NCBI GenBank assembly: GCA_033060915.1
Contig: CM065397.1
Coordinates: 29,991,501-30,055,500, forward strand
Length of the DNA: 64,000 nt
Source: Euryodendron excelsum
Lineage: Eukaryota; Streptophyta; Magnoliopsida; Ericales; Pentaphylacaceae
Direction of reading: 5' to 3'
Shown: piece after piece, positions 42,908-56,221 of the stretch
How the letters are laid out: each line of letters begins with the position of its first letter
How positions within the stretch are numbered: the stretch's first letter is position 1
The notes under the pieces: model-generated
What the model was told of the DNA's origin: nothing
The model's database searches: none
What the model saw: only the letters and a program-made list of their open reading frames with translations
Position numbers and translations under genes: made by a program

Positions 42908-45293
42908 GCAAGAATCAAGTTAGTCATTGTTCGGACTCAGGGTCTGATTGAAAATAAGCACATTGGGGCCGTAGAAAAGTTTTGAAGACTAATTGGCATC
43001 TTGTTTTGGAGAAGAGAACTTGAGAGTTTTTTACTCGAAATTTAGAAATAACTCAAGAGAGTTTTGATTTGAAATTGGATATTGGAGTGCTTTTGAAATA
43101 GAACTTGAAGGTTTTTGGAAGTGCTTTTGAAATGGGATTTAAGGTGTTTTGAAATGTTTTTAAACATAACTCAAAAAATTTTTGGAAAGTTGATTAGAGA
43201 TTTGAGAGCGGGATTTGCACTTGTAAAAGCTCTTGTGAACTTGTCTAGAAAAGGTTTTTGGAAACATTTTTTGAACACCTTAAGGAAGGTATGTTTCATT
43301 ACCTTTGAGAGGTTAGCTATGTGGGATGTAAACTCCTTCAAGACTATGAGTTTTGGAATACGTTTTAAAAAAATGGGCTAAAAACTTTCCTTGTTTGAAT
43401 ATCTCACTTGATCTTGGACAACCCTAACCATATAAGGCATAGAGTTGATTCAAGAATGTGATGTTCATAAGTTAGTTTTGAAAAAGGGTTTTGAAATATG
43501 TTTAGGGTTTAAAAACCCAAAATTAAACCATGCAAGTTTCGTTTAATGTATCACTTTCATTAGATAACCTAACCATGAAAAATGTTAGAATCACCTTAGG
43601 GTTGTGAGCTTTTGAGATCATTTTTTAAAGTAGTTTTTAAAATGGTAAGTGTCTAGCCATTTTAGATTGAGATAAGTTTGAGAGAGCTTTTGAAAACATT
43701 TTTGAATGGAGTAGGAGTATTTTGAAAAGACTTTTGGATTAGGATTTTTGGAAACTCGAAGGAGTAAGAAGTTTTTGAAAAGATGTTTTGAAAAGATCAT
43801 TTAAGTTGAAAAGATAGTTTGAAAAGAGGATTAGAGTTGGAGTCTTGCAGCCATCTAACCTTGGTTAGGCAAACTAGGGTTAAGGTAACCTAGGGTTAGG
43901 TTAACCTAGGGTTGGATCAACCAAGGTTAGGTTAACCAACTAGGGTTGGACCAACAAGGGTTAGATTGACCTAAGGTTAGACCGACTAGGTTTAGGTTGA
44001 CCACCTAGGGTTTTGGAAGGTGGTTATATGCATGCACTTGAAAAGGAAATTCAGAAAATCCATGATTTCATGTGAGAAACGATATGATTTTATGTTGAAA
44101 AAGGAAAGATTTGATTTGAAATTAGAAAGGAAAGATTTTATTTTATTTCTAAAAGTAGAAAGATTTGATTTAAAAATCTTATGATTTTATGTGAAAGATT
44201 TTGTGATTTTATATGACACTTTTAAAAGACAACTCAAGGGAGTTATGCACTTTTGAAAACATAATGCAACAAAGATTTTGAAGACCATTTTTTGATGCAA
44301 TTTGAAATATGATGAATAAAGGTTAGGGGACAAAACAAGGGTTTCCTAGGGCAAGAACTTCTAGGGTTTTGACACATGGCTTTAAGATGACAACTTTTAA
44401 ACCAACACTTCGAATGGGGAATTTGGAGAGTTTGTTTTTAAAACAACTAGGTTTTGAAAAAGAATGGTTAGGGTTTGCAACCCTAATGTGGCCCTTGGAG
44501 TCCTCTTTGAATATACCACTTTCGTAAAGCAATCCTAACCACAAAAAGGCTAGAATCACTTTAGGATTGAGATTTTGAAAAACAAATTAGGGCTTGAACC
44601 CTAATATGGACCTTGGTGGCCACTTTGAATATGACACTTTCCTAAGGAAACCATAACCATGAAAAGGTTAGAATTACCCTAGGATTGTGAGTTTGAAAGA
44701 AAAACAACTATAAACAATGCATGATCATGACAATTATAATGCAAATGGTCGTGAATATATAAGGTTTAACGTTTCACTACTTAACCAAGAGGGCTTGAGA
44801 CGACATTATCACAAGGTAGACTATAGGATAGCCCTCGACCAGTGACCTCCCTAAGGCTTTCCTTAGGCATGGACCCAAGGTCCTCTTGTTTCAAACATGC
44901 AAGAAGAGGAGGTAGAAGATGGGGATTAAAAATAGAGAATAGTCCAAGTAGACTAGGAGGGAGAAAAGAAGAGTGGTGGTTTACAAAATTTAAAGAGAAA
45001 CCCTACATTGTCTTTGAATCTTCTTCAAGCTTCTATGGAGATTTTATCTTGGACTTGAGAGCGCTTCGAGAGCTTTGAAGGCGCTGAAGATGGCCTCTAA
45101 TGTCACTTAGGCTAGGGTTAGAGTGTACACGCTAGGGAGGCTTGAATCTTGGAGAGAGCTAGGGTTTTGGGGGATTTTTGGGGGTTTTCTCGAGAGAGGT
45201 AGAGCTTGTTTGCTATTTTTTGAACCTAGAATACACTAGGGGGTGCATTGTAATAATAGGCAAAAAATAAAGGAGATGGTGCCACTCATTACG
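42908..45293 (-). repeat. LTR fragment C, U5/R side
   Basis: Its start, AAGAATCAAG..TCATTGTTCGGAC, matches 5008 and 30805 (LTR interior just upstream of GGTCATTCGTAGTTCGGGCA). It runs through GGTTAACC-type repeats (43855-44015) and the conserved ACCCAAGGTCCTCTTGTTTC region (about 44870) towards the promoter region. It is cut at about 45293, where a plus-oriented LTR begins. The rest of this LTR was displaced by B. Confidence 0.65.
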
Positions 45294-47302
45294 GTGTTAC
45301 TAATCTTCTCAAGATACGTTGCTTGCCGACCTTAAAACTTTCCTAACTGGATGGCGCCACTAGTAGTGGCACCAAGCTAATATTTGGCCCAGTGCCACTC
45401 CTAGTGGCGCTAGAAGGTTTTTTGGCCTAGCGTCACTGCAACAGGTGCCAGGTCATTCTTCTCTCTATAAATACAGAGCCTCCTCCAGCATGAAAGAAGT
45501 CCGTAAACTCAGTCTAAAAACCCTACTCTTTGATATACAAAGCTCGTAGCCTCTCTAAACCCTAGTCTTCTTTAGGTTTTTCAAATCTTAACCTCCATAC
45601 ACAAACCCTAGCCTCTTATACACTCATACACTCTCATATACTCGTCCACTAGCCTCAAAAGCCTCCATTGAAGACTTGAAGTGCTACAAACTAAAGCTCT
45701 TGAAGATCAAGACGAAGATTGAAGCGAAGACCGAAGCGAAGACCGAAGCAAAGCAAGAAAAGTAAAGCAAAGCAAAATAAAGAAGACACAAGGTAGGCTT
45801 TCTATTTAAGTTTCCAAAAACATCTTTTTTACGTTAAAACTATAGTCTTCTAAAACTTCCCCATCCTAAATCCATGCCAAATCTAATCTCCCCTTTAGGA
45901 AACCAAATCCAATCTCCATTTAGGAAACTAGATCCTATCCTCCTTTTTTGGAAACAAAATCTAATCTCCTCTTTAGAAACAAAATCCAATCCCTTGTTTT
46001 AGGAAATAGGAACCTCAATCCTCCTTAGTCTAAACCTTTCCTAATTCAAATCCTTCCTAATCTCACACTTTCCTAAACCTTAGGTTTCCAAAACTTAAAC
46101 TTTCAAATCTTTCCTAAATCTAAACCTTCCCTAATTCCACCCTTTTCTAAACTTTAAATATTTCCAAATCTAAAGCTTTCTAAACTCAAAACTTTTTTAT
46201 TTTAAAACCTTTCTTATTTCAAAACTTTCCTAAATCGACATCTTTCCTAAATCGGAAACTTTCCTAATTCAAAACCTTTCCTAAACTAAAACTTTCCTGA
46301 AATGAAACTTTCCTAAAACGAAACTTTCCTAAAATGAACTTTCCTAATTCGAGCCTTTCCTAAATCCAATCTTTCCTAATCTCCAATATTCGAGTCAAAT
46401 ATTTCTTAAACCTCGAGTCTTTCCTAAGTCCCAAGTCTTTCTTAAGTCTAGGTTTCCTAAGCCTCAATCTTTCCAAAACAAGTCCAAATATTTCCTCCAA
46501 GTTCTATCTTCCCAAATCAAGGTCCAATCTTTTCAAATCCAAATTCCAATTCAATTTCTTCTTCCATATCAAATATTCTATTTTCTATCGGACTCTTGTC
46601 CGAACTACGATTGACATAATTCCTCTAAAAGCAACCCTCATTGGTGCGGTCACAACCTTTTTCCAATTGCCAATTTCCTAATTCTTTTCAAATCTCTTTT
46701 AAATCAAATCAATTTCTTTTCAAATCTATTTCCCAAATCTATTTTCCAACTCTCTCTCTTGCAATTGCATATCATGCATCATTCTTTTCAAAATTGTTTT
46801 CTCAAGTGGATAGGATTGGATATTTGTTAGTTGAAAACTCTCATAGGTGAATTTAGGGTAAATAGAAATGTAGGTACCTTAAGGATGGGGTAGGGTGATG
46901 GCTTAGTGCGTCTTCCCTACACGTAACCAACCTCCAAACGTAAGATTACTGTTTTGAAAGACCAAATGGAGTTTATTTTCTAAAAGAGCTAAACTATTTT
47001 TCAAAGGTTGCCAAACAACCTGTTTTCTTAAAAACCCTCTCTTGAGGAGATATTTTCAAAATCATTTTCTGAAAACCCTAAGTGTAGTCTTCAGATTATG
47101 CTTAGTTTTTAGGTGACCTAACTCACCTTAATCAAGTTAGGTGGCGACTCCAATTATTTTCTAAAAACCCTTTATTCAAATCAATTTTCAATTCAAACCT
47201 AGTCGCACTCATTCTTCTAGGAGGGTGAGTTCTAACGAGAGAGTTTAGTATTTTTCCCGCTTGTGTGTGTATTCCTCGAGTACGAAAAATCTAGGCGCGA
47301 CA
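45294..47302 (+). repeat. LTR fragment D, subfamily I, promoter to end
   Basis: Starts within U3 just before the GGCGCCACT inverted repeat (45353-45373). It has the TATA box TATAAATAC (45466-45474), a splice-donor-like AAGGTAGGC (GT at 45793), the U5 hairpin (47207-47230) and the end CTAGGCGCGACA at 47302. Collinear with 15295-17464. The following base is not a primer site, so no internal region is attached. Confidence 0.8.
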
Positions 47303-47770
47303 GCTTGTAACAGTTAATGTAGAAGATTTGAATGGGTAGAATGAGAGGGAAAATTTATTCTTGAGTTTAGGAAAGCAATCGATAGAATGAGGTCGACAGT
47401 AGCACTTACAATTTATTTATATGTGTGTATGTGTAATGCATGGATATGCCAATATATTGACACTATTTTCGTGTTTTTCGAATGGTCGAAATTATAAAAC
47501 ATTTTTGTCTACACTTCGCTTCTAGAGAGCAATCTTGATTTTTCAAATAAAAAGGTATCGACACCTGAGCATATGGTCGACACTATTTTGTAAAATAATA
47601 TTTTTCTAAAATCAATTTGTCGACCCAAGGATATATGGTCGACACTTCTTTGTCAAAATATAGTTTTTTTAAGCTAAGTCTTTGCACATCCTTTGACAGT
47701 GTTGACACTAAAGTTACCCAAACATGAAATGTATGCATATGATCATTGCAAATAAGATTTCAAAACAAAA
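47303..47770 (-). other. post-pol segment with GTCGAC motifs
   Basis: No coding signal. GGTATCGACACC, GGTCGACAC, TTGTCGACCC and GGTCGACAC occur between about 47550 and 47650. It may be the start of the 3' LTR U3 or the spacer after pol; truncation by LTR D prevents a decision. Confidence 0.5.
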
Positions 47771-50700
47771 GAATTACACATACCTAATTTTATTCTAATC
47801 ATGCAAAACCTATCTTCATTCAAGTGTTTTGTAAAGATATCAGCAAGCTGGTGTTCAGTACTAACAAATTTGAGTTTGATATCACCTTTTTAAGTATTGG
47901 GTCTGATAAAGCGATGTCTAATCTTAATGTGATTTGTTCAAGAGTACTAAATGGTGTTTTTGATCAAGTTTATAGCACTTGTCTTGTCACATCTAATAGA
48001 GATATGTTCATAGGTTAGTCCAAAGTCTTCTAGCTAGTGTCTAATCCATAAGACTTCGGCATAACAGCTACTAGTAGCAATATATTCAGCCTCTGTAGTT
48101 GAGAGGGCAAAAAAATTTTGCTTCTTACTAAACCAAGATACAAGCGTGTTTCTAAGGAATTAACATGATCCACTAGTACTTTTTCTATCTACTTTATTAC
48201 CAACATAATCAACATTAGAATAGCTAACAAGTTCAAATGATGTACTACTAGGATACTATAAACCAAGATTATGAGATTGTTTAAGATATCTAAAGATTCT
48301 TTTTACAACAATTATATAATACTCTTTAGGATTACATTGAAATCTAGCACACATATACACACTGAACACTATATCAGGTCTGCTAGTAGTTTAGTAAAGT
48401 AAAGAGCTAATCTTGCTTCTATAGAGTGTAGTATCAATAGGGGTGCCTTGTTCATCAGTGTCAATTTTTGTTGATGTACTCATGGGAGTGCCAATTGACT
48501 TTAGATTATCCATGTCAAACATTTTAAGTAGGTCCTTGATGTGCTTGGCTTGATTGATAAAAATGCCTTCCTTCAATTGTTTAATTTGAAGCCCAAGGAA
48601 GAAAGTCAATTCTCCCATCATACTCATTTCAAATTCTCTCTACATGCACTAAGCAAACTCTTTGCACATATTTTCATTAGTGGAACAAAAATATAATATC
48701 ATGAACATATATTTTTGAATAATAAGCATATCATGACCATTGGTTTTAATGAAAAGAGTTGTATCTACGGTTCCTTTTGAAAATCCATTCTATAGGTATA
48801 CAAACTATTCATATCTACTGCAAGTCTCTCATATCATGCCCTAGGTGCTTGTTTCAAACTATACAAAACTTTAATCAATTTGAAAACATGGTTTGCATGT
48901 TTTGCATTTTCAAAACCTGGTGGTTGTTCAACACAAACTTCTTTACTACTAAAACCATTTAGAAAAGCATTTTTTACATCCGTTTGGTAAAGCTTGAAAT
49001 TTCTAAAACATGCAAAAGCAAGTAACATCCTAATAGCTTTTAATCTAGCAACAGGTGCAAAGGTTTTATCATGATTTATGTCTTCTTCTTGATTATAACC
49101 TTAAGCAACTAATTTGGCTTTATTTCTAATCATAGCACCTAATTCATTCATCTTGTTTCTAAATACCAACTTAGTTCCAATGATAGGATTGTTTTTAGGT
49201 CTAGGTACAAGATTCCAGACTTTACTCCTTTCAAACAGGTTGAGCTCTTCTTGTATAGGATAATCCAAAACTCATCATTCTTAGCATCTTGAAAGTCTTA
49301 GGTTCTATATGAGAAAGAAATCCAAAATAAGCACATAAGTTTTTGAGAGAATGCCTTGTTCTTAATCGTTATATTAGATCACTAAGTATATGTTCTTGTG
49401 GGTGATTATGCACAAACTTCCATTCTATAGGTAGTCCTTCATTGACTTCCTTTTGTTGTTGAGAGATTGTAAGTGCAAGCTATTCCTCTATTTGTGTGGC
49501 ATTAGTGGATGTTGAGTTGATATTCAAATCATTCAAGATTTTTTCAACATAATCTGCACTATCACTCACATTCTTACTTGAAAGAGTGTTAGATTCATCA
49601 AAAGCAACATAAATAGATTCTTCAACAGTCAAATTTCTCTGGTTAAACACTCTATATGCCTTGCTATGCACAGAATAACTAAGAAATACACCATCATTAG
49701 ATTTAGCATTAAATTTACCAACGTAATCTTTGTCGCTCCTCAAGAAAAAACATTTGCATCCAAAAACATAAAAGTATGAAATATTTGGCTTCCTGCCTTT
49801 CCAAACTTCATAGGGGCTCTTTTTCAAATACTTTCTAAATGAAATTTATGTTCAAAATATAGCAAGCTATATTGACATCCTCAACCTAAAAGTACTGTGG
49901 CAAACCATTTGCATAAAGCATAGTCTTTGCTAGTTCTTCCCAATTCCTATTTTTCCTTTCAACTATCCATTCTGTTGAGGTGTTCTAGGTGCAGAAAAGT
50001 TATGTTCAAAGCCATTTTCTTCACCAAATATTTCAAATGGGGAGCAATCAAATTCTTCTCCATGATTAGTTCTAATGGCAATAACAGCAAATCTTTTTTC
50101 ATTTTGCACATTTTGATAAAGGCAAGTATAGTTCTATCTTTGTGAGTAAGAAAGTAAGTCCATGTAAATCTAGAGTAATCATTCATAATCACAAAAGCCT
50201 ACTGTTTTACTCCCAAACTAAGTGTTCTGGTTGGTCTAAACAGATCCATATGCAACAATTGTAAAGGTCTAGAAGTAAAAGTCATAGTTTTAGACTTGAA
50301 AGATACCCTGATTTGCTTTCCTTTTTGACACATAATTTATCCTTTTCAAACTTGATTTGAGGCAAACCATTCATAAATCATGTCAAGAAACTTTGAAAAT
50401 AATACTCATGCTAGTATGCCCTAATCTTCTACGCCATAACCAAGAATCATCACTATTTACAACAACTAAGCACTTAATTTTGTAAGTAGACAAATCATTC
50501 AAATCAAACACATATGTTACCTTGTCTATGATCAGTTAAGATAGTATGACCGTCAAGAATATTAACTACCATGCACTTAGATGATTTAAAGATAACCTAA
50601 AAATATTTATCATAAAAATGACTTACACTTAACAGATCATCCTTGAGACCTTTAACTAAGAGCACATTTTCAATAGAAACTTCCAATGCCAATGATCTTA

Positions 50701-50830
50701 CCTTTGCTATTGTCTCCAAAAGTCACTAAACCTCCATATTTAGGTGTTAGGGATGTAAACTAATTTTCATCCCCTGTCATATGCCTTGAGCAGTCACTAT
50801 CCAAATACCAAAGCCCTTCGTGACTTTAGA
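47770..50830 (-). pseudogene. pol: copia Pol (protease, integrase, RT, RNase H), heavily broken
   Basis: Protease: WYLDSDCSRHMTGDE near 50800, where the usual DSG active site reads DSD. Integrase: core pieces at 50192-49959 and C-terminal domain at 49827-49480; the PQQNG..ERKNR region (about 49975-49935) keeps the Glu but is frameshifted. RT: LYQTDVKNAFLNG (49028-48834) carries the first Asp; the YVDD box reads YVHD (48709-48698), which removes a metal-binding Asp. The RT connection is 48627-48391. RNase H: STTEAEYIA near 48085; the end HQLADIFTKHL is near 47830. Multiple stops separate these pieces. Confidence 0.88.
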
Positions 50831-50899
50831 TTGAAGATAGACCTACAGAGTAAACACATGTTGATTCTAGATTTTCAAAGAAACATTGTCCTTCTTCAA

Positions 50900-52088
50900 T
50901 AAATCATTTTCAGAGATGAAGACCTCATTTTCTTTGGTTACAAATGAAACCATTTTCTTTAAAAGGCTATTTTTTATTCCAGATTTTTTGAATTTCATAT
51001 AACAAGTCATCAAAGGCATTTTGCAGTTTTTCAAAAGTAAAGTCAAAAGTTGTTACCTCTTTTTCTTCTTTTTCCTCATGAGCCATTAAACACAAGTTGG
51101 CTACTTCTTGAGTTTCAGATTTCTCATCTAAACTGGAATTTTCACTTCCACTCCAAGTTACAGATAGAGTTGTGGTTCCTTTACCTTTCTTCATTTTCTT
51201 CTTAAGTTGCGGACATTCAGATTTGATGTGTCCAGACTTATGGCAGTCAAAGTATATGATGGAAGAGTCTACCTTGCTTCATTCACCCTTGGGTTCTTGT
51301 TTTCTTCCTTTCTTCCATTTCTTCTTGATGAACCTTATGAGCTTTCTGGTGATCAATGCAAGTTGTTCATTTTTCTCTTCATCACTATCTTGGTCATTTT
51401 GTGTGGTTGTAGACTTTAAAGCAATGCTTGTCTTCTTTTTCTCATATTCTTCTTGCACATTTTGCTTTTGAGTCATCTCATATGTCATGGGTGATCCAAG
51501 AAACTCCTCCAAGGGTAAGATATTTAGATTCTTAGCTTCTTTAGTTGCAGTCACCTTGGCCTCCTAGGTTCTTGGCAAAGATATGAGAATCTTCCTTACC
51601 TATTCACTATTAGAATAAACCTTTTCAAGAGATTTTAATCCATTTATAATGTCAGCAAACCTTATAAACATTTCAGTAATAGATTTTTCAGACTTCATTC
51701 TAAATAGCTCATAATTAAACACAAGAATATTTATGTTAGACTCTTTAACCTAGTTGGTACTCTCATGAATAACTTCTAATCTATCCCATATTTTCTTAAC
51801 ATATTCACAAGTAGAAATTCTGTTAAATTCAGCAGGATCCAATGCACAATATAACAAGTTCATAGCTTTAGTATTCAACTACATGATCCATAGATCAGTC
51901 ACATCCTATTCAACTGTCTTAGTAGGGACCTTGGATGCTCTCACAATGATTCTCCAGAGTTCATAATCTATTGATTGTATATAAATTTTCATTCTATTCT
52001 TTTAGTAGTTGTAATTAGTTTCATTGAATATAGGATGTCTGTTTGTAGATCAACCTTGTCCAAGAGAGGTTCCAGTACTAGTAGCCAT
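50900..52088 (-). pseudogene. gag: copia gag, broken
   Basis: The ATG at 52088-52086 opens MATSTGTSLGQG and then hits a stop. A UBN2/Retrotran_gag_2-like region (RHPIFNETNYNY onward, several stops) follows. The open piece 51554-51279 contains the typical LPLEEFLGSPMTYEM segment and a Lys-rich part. The zinc knuckle (about 51250-51205) reads YFDCHKSGHIKSEC: the first Cys of CX2CX4HX4C appears to be Tyr. The open piece 51194-50967 is an acidic C-terminal part leading towards protease. Confidence 0.8.
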
Positions 52089-52128
52089 AGATCTAACTCT
52101 AGGATGTGAAGCCTAATAATAAGCACAT

Positions 52129-52140
52129 GCTTTGATACCA
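52129..52140 (-). promoter_or_regulatory. primer binding site, tRNA-iMet type
   Basis: The minus strand reads TGGTATCAAAGC, 11 of 12 bases of the usual TGGTATCAGAGC. It starts two bases after the LTR end TAACA (52143). Confidence 0.85.
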
Positions 52141-52750
52141 ATTGTTAGCCTAAAATAACAACCCAAGGGGAGGGGGGGGGGGTGGTGAATTGAGATTTTA
52201 GAACTTTAAGACAATAATCACAAATTAAAGATAATCAAACCAATAGAATAGTAACTCAATGCAAGATGAAAATATACAAGCAAGTTATGATGATGATGAA
52301 GAAGAAGAAGAAAATAAAGCAAGATAGAGACGCAAGGTTTTTACAAAGGTTGTACCCAATCCTTTGCCTACATCCTCTCTTCCTCAATTCTCTTGAAGGT
52401 ATTTTTCACTATGTACAAATCATTTAGACAAATTGCCAGTTGCTTAAGAGCCTAGCTCACTTTTTTACGAGAGTATCTTCCTAACACTTATTCCCAAGTG
52501 ATGTTATCCAAGATCACTCAATGTTACAAGTGTTTTTCCCAAGCTACACTCAAACTCATAAGGTTTACAACCTTTTTCAAGTGTAATACATTGATATAAA
52601 GGGATCACTCTCTCAAGTGTGTATAAGCATAATACAGCTCAAATGTAAACCCCCAAATGTATAAAAATAGAGCAATGACGGTAGATGATTGAATCTTCAC
52701 TGTAAGTACTTAATCTCTTTGTCTTGATAAGTATAAATGAGTTAGGGATC

Positions 52751-52760
52751 ATATTTATAG
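52751..52760 (-). promoter_or_regulatory. TATA box of copia LTR
   Basis: The minus strand reads CTATAAATAT, between the GTCGAC array (U3 side) and the R/U5 side. Confidence 0.6.
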
Positions 52761-52919
52761 CCCATCATCAATTTCAGCCATTGAAGGTAGTTGTGGTAGC
52801 ATTTAATGCGAAATCGTCTTTTCAAAACGTTTAACTTTATGACTGTTGCTAGAAAATGTCAACACAATTTTTCAAGGTACCAACACTATTAATTTCTAAT
52901 TCAGGATTGTTTTGAAGGT

Positions 52920-53680
52920 GTTGATGTAGGTGTCGACGCAGGTGTCAGCACTTCCTTTAAAACTTTCAATTCTGACTTTCAAAGGTATCAACCATATCGT
53001 AATGTGTTAACAATTTCATAAACTATATTTTTTTATTTGCATACTATCTGAAAGTGTCGAGGAAAGTGTCAATGCAGGTGTCAGCACCTCCTTTAAAACT
53101 CTCAAATTTGACTTTTGAGGTGTCAAATATATCGTAATGTGTTGACCCTTCCAAAGACTAGATTTTTTTATTTGTGCATAACTTCAATTGTGTTGACAAT
53201 AACCTTCCTTGGTGTCAACACTTCTGTTGCTTAAGTCTTTTACAAATAATAGTACCAATGCGTCGACCAAATGTTCATGTGCCAATAAGAGCTTGAGCAT
53301 GGTCTATGAAGATAGAACTTCTTCATTATGTCAATCATATTAAAATGTATTGACAAGAACTCTAAGCATGATTTGAGAATGTTGAGCCTTGAACAAGGTG
53401 TCAACCATATTGCAATGTGTTGACAATAGTTTTGAACTTCTTCTTTTGAGGCTTGAGGCTCTTCATCAAGGTGTTGATCATATTAGAATGTGTCCATAAG
53501 AGTTTCTAGCATCTTCTAAGAATCTTCAAGTGATATGCCGACCATATTGCGATGTGTCGACAATAGCTTCCAGTATATTCAATAAGGATTGTCAAGGTGT
53601 CGACCATATTACAATGTGTCGACACTTATGTCTTCAATTTTGCTTGAATTTCTTTGATGTGTCAGCACTTCTCTTTGCGC
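52920..53680 (-). repeat. array of paired GTGTCGAC motifs in copia U3
   Basis: About ten diverged units of the plan GGTGTCGACCATATTNNAAT followed by GTGTCGACA, clearest at 53533-53565 and 53598-53630, with a spacing of about 65-70 bp. Each unit has the two GTCGAC-type cores about 20 bp apart in inverted arrangement. Many are decayed to GTCAAC or GTTGAC. Confidence 0.8.
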
Positions 53681-55918
53681 GTCAATCTTCAAAGATTGAT
53701 TCCAAGTCATCTTTAAACTCTTCAAATGATCTTTGTTAAATGCTTGAATTTCAAAATGAGTTCTGGTATCCTTATAAGACCTTCAACCTCTTCAAGATGA
53801 AATTTATCCATTTTTATCATTTGTTAAATAAGCAATCAACATCCCATCCTTTTAATCAATGACTCAATATTTGATCTACATACTTAATTAAAGTCATTAG
53901 ATAACAATCACATGATTTTGTTATCATCAAAATCAATATGGAGATCAATCTCGAGTCAACAATATGGACATGTCTAAACAATTGGACAAGTTGTTGGTGC
54001 TCTTGTTGATTGGCCAACTCCATTTGTGGTTGTTTTTTTTTTTTTTTTTTTCTAAAGACTAATTTCATTCAGAAAAAATATTGGCTTTCAATAAAGTTGC
54101 TGTAAACACCCCATTTTTGCCCGCTCGGCAATTTTCGGTCCAAGACCACTCCTCCAGTAAAACTTCAAAACACTATTAAGCCCCAGATGGTATTCTAAAG
54201 ATCTAAGTTAACCTTGCAAGATCATGATGATCACTTTCAAGGCCAGATGGCCATTCAAGAGTCAAAATGACTAAAATGACCATAGGCATTCCAAGTACCT
54301 TTCCTAGATAGGGCGATCTCTGGAACCAATCTCCAACCCCGTTAAAGTGATGAAAACACTCACAATCCATGGACAATTCACTTTATGTGGTTGATAGCGT
54401 GCCGACATAGAATGTTCATTATGCCCCTAGGCATCAGATAGCCTTTGTGGGACTATAAGATCCTTAGAGCCAATCGCCAAAACTGCCAAAGTGGTTAAAG
54501 CACTCACAAAATATCTAACCGTCAAAGTGGCAAAAACATTAGCAAACAGGTTAATATGGGCACACAGCAAGCAACCTAGTGTCAAAAGACTAAATACACC
54601 TTTCGGCCATGGCATGTTTACTAAAGAAAAGATATCTATGGAAATCAACTTGCCACAACCGTTGAAATGACAAAAACACTCATATACATAGGTTAACACC
54701 GGAGCATGCTAGCCCCAACTGGTGAAAACAACCATTTGCCACTAGCCAAACTAGTACGTCTTTCGAGAAACCATAATCCCCCAAGACGGTAAGACCACCC
54801 TCAATATTGTCTCTAGACAATCTGAAATGTTCGATATGCTATTCAAACCAACTCCAGTCCCATTCTAGAAAACTCTGATCGAAATGACCATTTCACCCCT
54901 AGGCACCCTAACACGCTCCTTGGGAAGTACACATTTCCCAAAACAGCTTAGTCACCTCCCAAACTATCTCCAAGTAGTCAGGCACACCCTAGTTGCCAAA
55001 TAAGTTCCATCCTGGCCTCATTCAGGTAAGCCTAGATCAAAATGACTATTTCACCCCCTACGTGCCTAAGCACATTTTCAAGACCACACCGGTTATGGGA
55101 ACTAAACAAGCCCCCACTCAGACACTCCAAAAAAGGGTCCCCTTGCATTTCAAGGCGAGTCCCTTGACTGGAAACACACTTTAATCAACAAGAGCTTTGA
55201 GAAGTGTGTCAAGTATGCTTCTCCGAAGCCAACTTTTTCTTCGCTTCCCTGATTATAACGCACTGTCAAACGTTTGATGAAATGCACAAATTAGGGGTTT
55301 TTAGAAGCTTTAGAAATAGGCTTTCCATTGGTACAATCTGATTGTCAATAACATCGATCGAATGGCTCAAAGTAAGGAACTTTTGAAAGCTTATGAAAGT
55401 CGTTTCCCGTTTACCATTTCAAATCTTGATCCACTAATTATAATGCACTGTCAAACGGTTAGCAAAATGCATAAATTAGAAAATTCTCAAAAGCCTTTCC
55501 CAAAGGCTTTCCATTGATATGGTTCGATCAAGAAGGTTGCTTTCCAGAGGCCACGATTGCACGGATAAAAAACGACCATTTTGGGAAACCAAGCAAGCGT
55601 CTCGCAGAAGCTTCCAAATAGCTTATTTTTAAGCTCACTTCCCAACACAATATCTTCACCAACCGGAATCATTCAAAACTTTCAAATGACACTAAGTTTA
55701 AAAGAAACTGTAGGAGAAGATCACCAATGTGCCTGATTTTCCCGAATCATTCCTAGATGGCATGAATATCGAGGAAAAGCACGCATAAAAGTTCCCGACA
55801 TGGAAGCGTATGCTCCATGCATCCATATTTTGATCAGATCGATATAAAACTTCTCTTACAGCCTATGTTTACAAGAATGCCACATGGCACTCTCTAAGTG
55901 TATAGGACCCCACCCATG

Positions 55919-55961
55919 TGTGACATGCATATGGCCATTTTTTGGCCACATGCATGTCACA
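55919..55961. repeat. long inverted repeat in promoter of LTR E
   Basis: TGTGACATGCAT (55919-55930) pairs with ATGCATGTCACA (55950-55961). Between them ATGGCC and GGCCAC extend the stem with one mismatch around an ATTTTTT loop, giving about an 18-bp stem. The place is the same as the GGCGCCACT and GCGCATGT inverted repeats of the other subfamilies. Confidence 0.85.
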
Positions 55962-56221
55962 TATATGTGCGTACCTTGCTATTTTGCCTTCAAATACAAG
56001 CGCATTCCCCTGTGTATTTCAGAGACAAAAACAGAAGCAAAACTCTACTAAAATTGCCCTAGAAAATCTAAAATTAATAAGTCTCTTAAATTCAAGAAGT
56101 CCAAGCTAAAGAAGAATCAAGGAAGAAGCCATGGTTGATTAAAGAGAAGGCAACCTCCATTTAAGCTTTTGTCTTCCGCACTCTCTCTCTTCTCTCCCCT
56201 TGAGCTCACTTTAGTTCTTCT

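Larger units (their letters stand above)
47303..54100 (-). mobile_element. second Ty1/copia element, 5' LTR to end of pol (dead)
   Basis: Minus strand: 5' LTR (from about 54100 to 52143), tRNA-iMet primer site, gag (52088 to about 50900), pol (about 50830 to 47770), then GTCGAC-bearing sequence cut off by LTR D at 47303. Protein sequence is close to the copia element at 1-4727 (the same motif wording in integrase, RT and the HQLADIFTK end), so they are related families. Every domain has stops or shifts. Confidence 0.85.
52143..54100 (-). repeat. 5' LTR of second copia element
   Basis: The inner end (minus strand ..TTTTAGGCTAACA) is exact at 52143 from the primer site. The outer end is not certain and lies somewhere up to 54100. 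It contains a G-rich run (52167-52182), a TATA box (52751-52760) and, upstream of it, the GTCGAC array (52920-53680). A 20-bp T-run lies near 54032-54051. The next LTR starts at 54101. Confidence 0.7.
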
